From the IMG/VR virus record IMGVR_UViG_3300029448_000287, positions 1 to 29,091 of that record: 29,091 nt of DNA; one strand, written 5' to 3'. Positions 23,977 through 29,091 of the stretch are shown piece after piece; position 1 is the first letter of the stretch; each line of letters begins with the position of its first letter. Under the pieces are notes generated by a model. It did no database searches. It worked only from the letters and a program-made list of their open reading frames with translations, and was not told where the DNA came from. The DNA comes from a virus. The translations under genes and the position numbers were made by a program.

Positions 23977-25107
23977 ATGGCTGGAAAAAAGAATAAAGGC
24001 GGCAAACCAGTAGAAGCGGCTGGCTCTACGGCTCCCGTTGATCCCATTTTTGCGGCGGTCAAAGCCAATAATGAAAAGGCAAAGGCAGAGCAAGCGGCGG
24101 CGGCTGGGGCAGTCCCAGAGCAACTGCAAATTCAGATGCTTAACCAAAATCATAATTCGTTATCTGATCAAGCCGCTAGTAGTGGAGACTTATTGACTAA
24201 AACTGATATTTATAACGGTGCATTAAATAATCAAGCTACAAGTCCAAGTATTTATGACCAAAGTGCGACGAACTTGGCTAACAGCAATACGGCTATAAAT
24301 TCGGCTATTGATTATACACCACAGCAAACTTCAATCAACCCAACTGCGCCGACAATCAGTGCGAACACAACAGTTACGCCGCTGTTATCCGAAGCGTTAA
24401 ATGCACAAAACTTTTCTAATTATTTTAACCCTTACACCAGTAATGTTTATGACACTACGATGACGCAAATGGGCGACGCAAAAGATTTAGCGATCAATCA
24501 AATTGGTGACGCCGCTACAGCGGCTGGAGCCTTTGGCGGCTCTAGGCACGGCGTCTCCGAGGGAATAGCAAATTCTCAATTTGTAAAAGACGCTGGGGCG
24601 CTTGGAGCAAATTTAAATATGAATGCATTTAACAATGCTGTTCAAAACGCCATGTTTGATGTCGGCAATAAGATGGGAACGAATCAGTTTAATGAAGCAA
24701 ATGCTTTACAGGCGCAGATGGCAAACGCTGGAAACTTTTTGCAAGGTCAAAACCTTAGTTTACAAAGCCAGCTTGGCAATCAAAATGCTGGGTTACAAGC
24801 CAACCAGCAAGCGCTTGGTGGCGCGTCACAGTTGGCGAACAATGCCAATTTGGGCTTTGGTATGGGTAATACTATAAATGCCCAGCTTGCAGCGGCTGGG
24901 GCGCAACAACAACTTATTAATCAAGCGTTATTGGATAAAGCGAACGCAGATTATACTGGCGCAACAAATCAACCAAATAATGCATACGCGACCACATTAG
25001 CTGGGCTAGGAGCCGCTGGTCAGACAATACCTGAAACTCAAACAACGACAAAAGAAAATGGTCTATTTGACTACCTTACTCTGGCGGCTACAGCGGCTGG
25101 GGGGTAA
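23977..25107 (+). CDS. Ejection protein 2 (NPYT...GAFGGSRHG motif)
   Basis: A 376-residue Ala/Asn/Gln-rich protein. Residues about 148-200 contain NPYTSNVYDTTMTQMGD...AATAAGAFGGSRHGVSE, a motif widely found in podovirus DNA-ejection proteins. The C-terminal half is a long series of Q/N/A-rich helices (LQGQNLSLQSQLGNQNAG...). Such proteins are packed in the head or tail lumen and form a channel through the cell envelope. AAGGAAAAG precedes the ATG. Its last codons form the left arm of an intrinsic terminator. Confidence 0.8.
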   Translation: MAGKKNKGGKPVEAAGSTAPVDPIFAAVKANNEKAKAEQAAAAGAVPEQLQIQMLNQNHNSLSDQAASSGDLLTKTDIYNGALNNQATSPSIYDQSATNLANSNTAINSAIDYTPQQTSINPTAPTISANTTVTPLLSEALNAQNFSNYFNPYTSNVYDTTMTQMGDAKDLAINQIGDAATAAGAFGGSRHGVSEGIANSQFVKDAGALGANLNMNAFNNAVQNAMFDVGNKMGTNQFNEANALQAQMANAGNFLQGQNLSLQSQLGNQNAGLQANQQALGGASQLANNANLGFGMGNTINAQLAAAGAQQQLINQALLDKANADYTGATNQPNNAYATTLAGLGAAGQTIPETQTTTKENGLFDYLTLAATAAGG

Positions 25108-25122
25108 AGCCGTTGTTTTTTT
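25091..25122 (+). terminator. Intrinsic terminator inside the late operon
   Basis: CAGCGGCT (25091-25098) pairs with AGCCGTTG (25108-25115), seven Watson-Crick pairs and one G-T, with a 9-base loop that contains the stop codon of the preceding gene. A run of seven T follows (25116-25122). The layout is a classical rho-independent terminator, but the operon continues 20 bases later, so it probably acts as a partial terminator or is read through. Confidence 0.68.
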
Positions 25123-25141
25123 ATTAATAGGATTTTTGACA

Positions 25142-26521
25142 ATGGCAATGTCACCGAACGCTCGATTTGCTTTTGATAGAATGATTACGGCTGGCTATTC
25201 ACCAACAATGGCGTCGGGAATTGTTGGAAATTTAATGAGTGAAAGCACTCCAGACCTTAATCCTAATGCGTGGAATGAAGTGGAAAAAGCGTATGGAATC
25301 GGTCAATGGAGAAACGACAGATATAATAATTTGGCTAATTTTGGCGCTGGAAAAAATCCGAAAGGAATTGGAGATGTGGGTATCCAGACAGACTTTTTAA
25401 TGCACGAATTACAATCAAACTATGGCGGTCTATTTCGTAAACTTTTGAACAGTAAAAGCCCAGAGGAAGTTGCCGAGCTTTTTGATAAAGAATATGAGCG
25501 CTCGGATGGCTCGACAATCGATCAACGTAAAAAAGATGCACGGATGATTTTTGATTTAATTACGAAGGAAAAAGAGGAACAGGCGATGGCAATGCAAAAT
25601 CAGAATAAACAAGGTCTATTGGCTCAACTTGTAGGTAAAACCCAGCAACCAAATTTCATGGGGAATTTAGCGGTTGGTCTAAACTCTATGCGTCTTGATC
25701 CTGATCCAAATTTGGCAAGCTTTATTAATCAGCGCCAAGAAAGAAATCTCGCGGCTAATCAGCGAAATCGGACAGCAGATATTTTGGATAAAATGGGACA
25801 CACGGATTATGCTAGTTTAGTTCGGGCTGGTCAGATGAGCGGCAAAGATGTTTTCACAATGCTCAATCCAAAAGACCCAGCCGCCGTTCGAACTTATAAA
25901 TGGGCAATCGCAAACGGTATGATCCCAGAGGGAACGTCGTTTTTGGAATTTTCAAAGATACAAGCTGGACTAAATCCACAAAGCGCTTGGGACACCGCAA
26001 TAACTGAGGGTGAAATTGAACAATATAAAAAATACGAGGAAGCGAACAATAATTCTTTTGGAGAACTTGAAAGTTTAAATGTGCTTGAAGAATTGGCTAA
26101 AGACCCAGACAATACTCAAGGCTTTGGCGCTAATGTTATAACAGATTTAAAGAAAATTGGTCAAAAACTTGGATACAAAGTAGAAGGAATTGATAAAGCT
26201 GAAGCTTTTACAGCGGAAGCTTCTAAAGCAGTTCTGGCGATGATGGGGGGTTCTCTTGGGGCTGGCTTCTCTGACGGCGACCGTTTGTTCGTTGAAAAAA
26301 TGCAACCAAAACTTACAAATACTCGACAAGGAAATCTTTTAATTATTGATATTAATAGGTTTGCTTTAATACGCCGCCAGCAAGTATTTAAAATGGCTCA
26401 AGAATTTCAACGTAGAAATGGAAATTTAAATGGGTTTACTCAAAAACTGCAAGAGTGGGCTGATAAACCAGAAAACTCAATTAAGACATATCTCAAAACC
26501 CGTGGCGTACCAACAATTTAG
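25142..26521 (+). CDS. Virion-associated tail lysozyme / ejection protein
   Basis: Residues 1-150 match the phage tail lysozyme domain: SPNARFAFDRMITAGYSPTMASGIVGNLMSES...LNPNAW...GIGQWRNDRYNNL, with the likely catalytic Glu in MSES. This should locally open peptidoglycan during DNA entry. The remaining 300 residues are helical and virion-like. I chose the ATG at 25142 because ATAGGA lies at proper spacing and the domain begins right after. An in-frame ATG at 25058 would add a hydrophobic stretch but would run through the terminator hairpin and overlap the previous gene by 50 bases. Confidence 0.82.
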   Translation: MAMSPNARFAFDRMITAGYSPTMASGIVGNLMSESTPDLNPNAWNEVEKAYGIGQWRNDRYNNLANFGAGKNPKGIGDVGIQTDFLMHELQSNYGGLFRKLLNSKSPEEVAELFDKEYERSDGSTIDQRKKDARMIFDLITKEKEEQAMAMQNQNKQGLLAQLVGKTQQPNFMGNLAVGLNSMRLDPDPNLASFINQRQERNLAANQRNRTADILDKMGHTDYASLVRAGQMSGKDVFTMLNPKDPAAVRTYKWAIANGMIPEGTSFLEFSKIQAGLNPQSAWDTAITEGEIEQYKKYEEANNNSFGELESLNVLEELAKDPDNTQGFGANVITDLKKIGQKLGYKVEGIDKAEAFTAEASKAVLAMMGGSLGAGFSDGDRLFVEKMQPKLTNTRQGNLLIIDINRFALIRRQQVFKMAQEFQRRNGNLNGFTQKLQEWADKPENSIKTYLKTRGVPTI

Positions 26522-26530
26522 GAAGAAATT

Positions 26531-28810
26531 ATGCAAGAAGGTATAGTAGAACTTAGTGACGGAACATTTGTTAATTTAAGCGCTGAAACAGCGGCTATGT
26601 CAGAAGATGAAATTAATGCAAAATTATCAGCGGCTGGAATGGCGCCGCTGAAAAGTTCTGTCTCTGCGAATACTTCTGAAGATAAAAGTCTCATGCAGTC
26701 TGCAAAAGATTTTATCACGGCAAAAAATCGAAACCCTGAGATACCGTCGATACGAGATGCTTTTAATGCGCCAGATCATCGAGCGGCACAGATGCAAATG
26801 CTAATGAATTTTTTACCAATGGGCGACGAGAAACGAAAAGGCGCTATTTTAAATATTGAACCAAAGGCGACGTTTTCCACGGACGCCAGCGGCAATCTTG
26901 TGACGACATTCCCGAACCGCTCGGATGCTGGCAAGGGAGATATTATTGAGGGGCAAGGAACGACATTTTATCCAAATCCAACAGGGTTAGATATGACAGA
27001 TATCTCTCAGGTCGCATCTACCGCTGGTATGGCGCCTCTTGTTGCACGAGGTTTACAAGGAATTGGACTTCCGACCACGGGACTAACGGGTTCAAGTTTA
27101 ATTGGCGCTACCGAAGCTGGGTTGCTCGAGGGAGTTAATACAAAACTTTCTGGCATGGGCGGCGAAAAAGCTGGGGTCGAGACACCGCCGTATCGTATGG
27201 GCGTTATTCCAGAAGGCGGAGCTTTTGGTGCGGCTGGAGACTTGGTTGGAAAGATTGCGTTTACATTAGCCCGTCGCGCCAAAAATCTTTATAGTTCTGT
27301 TTTCGATGACAGTGGTCAGCTAAATAATTCTACCAAAAAAGCTATCGGTGAAATGAATTTAAATCCATCCGAGGTACGCGCAGAAACTATTAAGGTTTTG
27401 CAACGTGATAGAAGTCCAGCGCCAACAACTGAAAAATTTACGAGCGCTCAAGCTGGTTCGCTTCCAGTTGCTGTACCACTTTCGAAAGGGAATATTACTG
27501 AAAACCCAATGGATCAATTGTTTGAAGATGCGGCGGCAAAGGGTGTTTATGGCGATCAAGCGCAGAAAAACATGGTAGAATTAAAAGACGCACAAGATGC
27601 GGCTCTTAAAGAAAATTTACAGGAAATACAAAATACAATCGCTGGCAACCCAACTGGAGCTATTCGACCAGAGAATGTAATTCAGAGAACTGCTGGCGCT
27701 CAAATGGCTCAAGATGAACTAGGCGCACTTCGAACCAAAATGGATGCCAGATCAGATCGTTTGTATCAAATTGCCCGTGATCCCAAAAACACGGTCAACA
27801 TAAATGCTGAAACTGGCAATATTATGACAGGGAATTTAACCGATAGGTTTCAACAAGGTTTTAGTGGAAATAGCGCACCAAATGTATTGGCTGATTTACA
27901 AGATTTTGTAAAAAATACAAATCCAACTTTACGGGATATGTATGAATTTCGAGCAAAGTTACGGGCTTATGGCACGGATATTACTCCAAATGGAGCGGCG
28001 GCAAATGCGTTAATTAAAACTTTTGATGATACTATCGAGAGTGTACAAGATACCTTAATATCAAGTGGCAATACTAACGCTGTGAAGGCGTGGAAAAATG
28101 CTATCTCGGGTTACAAAGAATTTATGGACATATTCGACAATAAAAAAATTATGGGAAAACTCACAAAAACTGATCCTAACGGCGAATTTTTGATCGATCC
28201 ATCCAATGCGGCTGATCAAATATTTGGATTGAATGCGTCTGGTTTTGCCAGCAAACGTGATCTTGTCAAAAATATAAAAGCGCTTAAAAAGACTTTAAAT
28301 CCAGAAACATTTGACGCTCTGCGACAAGAAGCTTGGATTAAGCTAACTGACTTGGGTCAGAAAGGCGATAATCCATTCTCTGGAAAAGTTTTTAACACGG
28401 CATGGCGAGACATGGTGAGAAAAGACAACGGTATTTTGCGTGAGTTATTTACGTCTGAAGAACGTAAGCTGATTACGCAGTTTGGCTCGGTGGCTGAACG
28501 TGTCACAAGCGGCGCTAAAAATTACAGTAATACTGGGGTGCTTGGGATGGGGTTAATTCAGCAAATTTGGGCGCGGCTGGGTGGAACGAATGCGGCAATC
28601 AGTATGGCTGGTGTTCGAACTATTCCAGAGTTCCTCGGAAGCATTAAGGCGCAGAGGGCGGCGAAATATAATCCAAAAATGGTTCCGACGACGGGAGGAA
28701 CCGCTCTGCGGTCTGGATCAAAAGTTGGCGTAACGCTACAAAATGAAGACGAAAACCAAGCTTTTATTAATTCGCTAACAGGGGGTCAAGGCTATTCTGC
28801 CTCAAGATAA
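26531..28810 (+). CDS. Large internal virion / ejection protein
   Basis: A 759-residue protein at the end of the late operon. It begins MQEGIVELSDGTFVNLSAE, contains a glycine-rich hydrophobic region (about 160-205, AGMAPLVARGLQGIG...) and is mostly helical from residue 270 to 700. Length, position after the tail lysozyme and lack of catalytic motifs fit the largest ejection protein of podoviruses (P22 gp16/gp20 or T7 gp16 type). I cannot assign a closer family. The gene ends 56 bases before a strong terminator. Confidence 0.7.
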   Translation: MQEGIVELSDGTFVNLSAETAAMSEDEINAKLSAAGMAPLKSSVSANTSEDKSLMQSAKDFITAKNRNPEIPSIRDAFNAPDHRAAQMQMLMNFLPMGDEKRKGAILNIEPKATFSTDASGNLVTTFPNRSDAGKGDIIEGQGTTFYPNPTGLDMTDISQVASTAGMAPLVARGLQGIGLPTTGLTGSSLIGATEAGLLEGVNTKLSGMGGEKAGVETPPYRMGVIPEGGAFGAAGDLVGKIAFTLARRAKNLYSSVFDDSGQLNNSTKKAIGEMNLNPSEVRAETIKVLQRDRSPAPTTEKFTSAQAGSLPVAVPLSKGNITENPMDQLFEDAAAKGVYGDQAQKNMVELKDAQDAALKENLQEIQNTIAGNPTGAIRPENVIQRTAGAQMAQDELGALRTKMDARSDRLYQIARDPKNTVNINAETGNIMTGNLTDRFQQGFSGNSAPNVLADLQDFVKNTNPTLRDMYEFRAKLRAYGTDITPNGAAANALIKTFDDTIESVQDTLISSGNTNAVKAWKNAISGYKEFMDIFDNKKIMGKLTKTDPNGEFLIDPSNAADQIFGLNASGFASKRDLVKNIKALKKTLNPETFDALRQEAWIKLTDLGQKGDNPFSGKVFNTAWRDMVRKDNGILRELFTSEERKLITQFGSVAERVTSGAKNYSNTGVLGMGLIQQIWARLGGTNAAISMAGVRTIPEFLGSIKAQRAAKYNPKMVPTTGGTALRSGSKVGVTLQNEDENQAFINSLTGGQGYSASR

Positions 28811-28866
28811 TACAGTTCTGGCTTCCACTCAAAACTTGTATTAATTTCGCCTTATCCTCCCACAAC

Positions 28867-28908
28867 TGTCCTGTCATTTTTCTCTCGATTTGACAGGACA
28901 TTTTTTTT
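28867..28908 (+). terminator. Strong intrinsic terminator of the late operon
   Basis: A perfect 10-bp stem, TGTCCTGTCA (28867-28876) with TGACAGGACA (28891-28900), a 14-base loop and eight T. It ends the long structural transcript. The upstream side has no A run, so it should work mainly on the + strand. Its right arm also forms the -35 element of a candidate promoter. Confidence 0.9.
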
Positions 28909-28917
28909 GTCTATTCT
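28890..28917 (+). promoter_or_regulatory. Candidate promoter of the repressor-like gene, overlapping the terminator
   Basis: A perfect -35 TTGACA (28890-28895) and a weaker -10 TATTCT (28912-28917) are separated by 16 bases. The -35 lies in the right arm of the late terminator hairpin and the spacer holds its T run. Transcription would start near 28924, about 25 bases before the ATG. Confidence 0.5.
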
Positions 28918-28949
28918 AAGGCGAAACAAATCAACTAACGAACGAACCA

Positions 28950-29091
28950 ATGAAAAATTTTTACACGGCTATTGGTCATAAGATCAAAGAACGTCGCCAG
29001 CTTTTAGATATGTCACAGCGTGACTTGTCAAAAAAGCTGGGAGTTAGTCACCAGCAAATTCAAAAGTATGAAACTGGCAAAAACAAAATGC
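28950..29091 (+). CDS. XRE/Cro-CI-like regulator, 3' truncated
   Basis: The first 47 residues of a helix-turn-helix regulator cut by the window edge. The HTH covers about residues 8-44, with the recognition region MSQRDLSKKLGVSHQQIQKYETG. This QQ-(I/V)-QKYE-x-G style is typical of alphaproteobacterial XRE proteins. It may be the phage repressor, which would make the phage temperate, or a host gene next to a prophage. No Shine-Dalgarno sequence is seen before the ATG; the leader instead has an ACGAACGAAC repeat. Confidence 0.85.
   Translation, partial: MKNFYTAIGHKIKERRQLLDMSQRDLSKKLGVSHQQIQKYETGKNKM

Noticed and set aside
25058-25141. Upstream start giving the tail lysozyme a hydrophobic N-terminal extension
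   Set aside because: The extension runs through the terminator hairpin and T run, overlaps the previous gene by 50 bases and precedes the normal start of the lysozyme domain; a good ribosome binding site fits 25142.
1-29091. tRNA genes and CRISPR arrays
   Set aside because: No cloverleaf-type sequences with a TpsiC-like motif and no regularly spaced direct repeats were seen.

Overview
The window is about 29 kb of a tailed double-stranded DNA phage or prophage. All convincing genes lie on the + strand. The virion genes match a short-tailed (podovirus) plan: a P22-like portal, a scaffold, an SU10-type (DUF5309-like) capsid protein, an adaptor, a cluster of fibre genes, a tail nozzle-like protein, and ejection proteins with a tail lysozyme. 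An XRE/Cro-CI repressor-like gene at the right edge suggests a temperate life style or a prophage boundary. The host is probably a marine alphaproteobacterium. That rests only on the look of the repressor helix-turn-helix and on small genes typical of marine phages, so it is an inference.

Layout. (1) 1-2305 is the end of a replication module: a 5'-truncated TOPRIM/RepA-type primase-helicase, an intergenic region with three inverted repeats, a small zinc-ribbon protein and a winged-helix protein. (2) 2306-2601 is a non-coding region, probably holding the late promoter and possibly the packaging start. (3) 2602-4685 is the packaging module: a 23-residue basic protein, small terminase, a 62-residue protein and large terminase. 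(4) 4685-7464 is a run of small membrane proteins, a PD-(D/E)XK nuclease-like protein, a holin-like protein and a GH24 endolysin, placed between terminase and portal. (5) 7538-12984 holds portal, scaffold, capsid and neck genes. (6) 12984-21293 is a large adhesion cluster: a LamG fibre, two S74-chaperone fibres, a propeller-like protein and a 20-residue-repeat protein. (7) 21265-28810 holds a nozzle-like protein, a GNAT-like protein, ejection proteins and a tail lysozyme, and ends at a strong intrinsic terminator. (8) 28950 to the end is the start of the repressor-like gene, whose likely promoter overlaps that terminator.

The genes are tightly packed. Many junctions are TAATG or ATGA overlaps, which implies one long, translationally coupled late operon from about 2.6 kb to 28.8 kb. 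An apparent internal terminator at 25.1 kb probably lowers expression of the last two ejection genes. By eye I found no CCGG tetranucleotide in the whole window and very few GGCC, which suggests selection by restriction.
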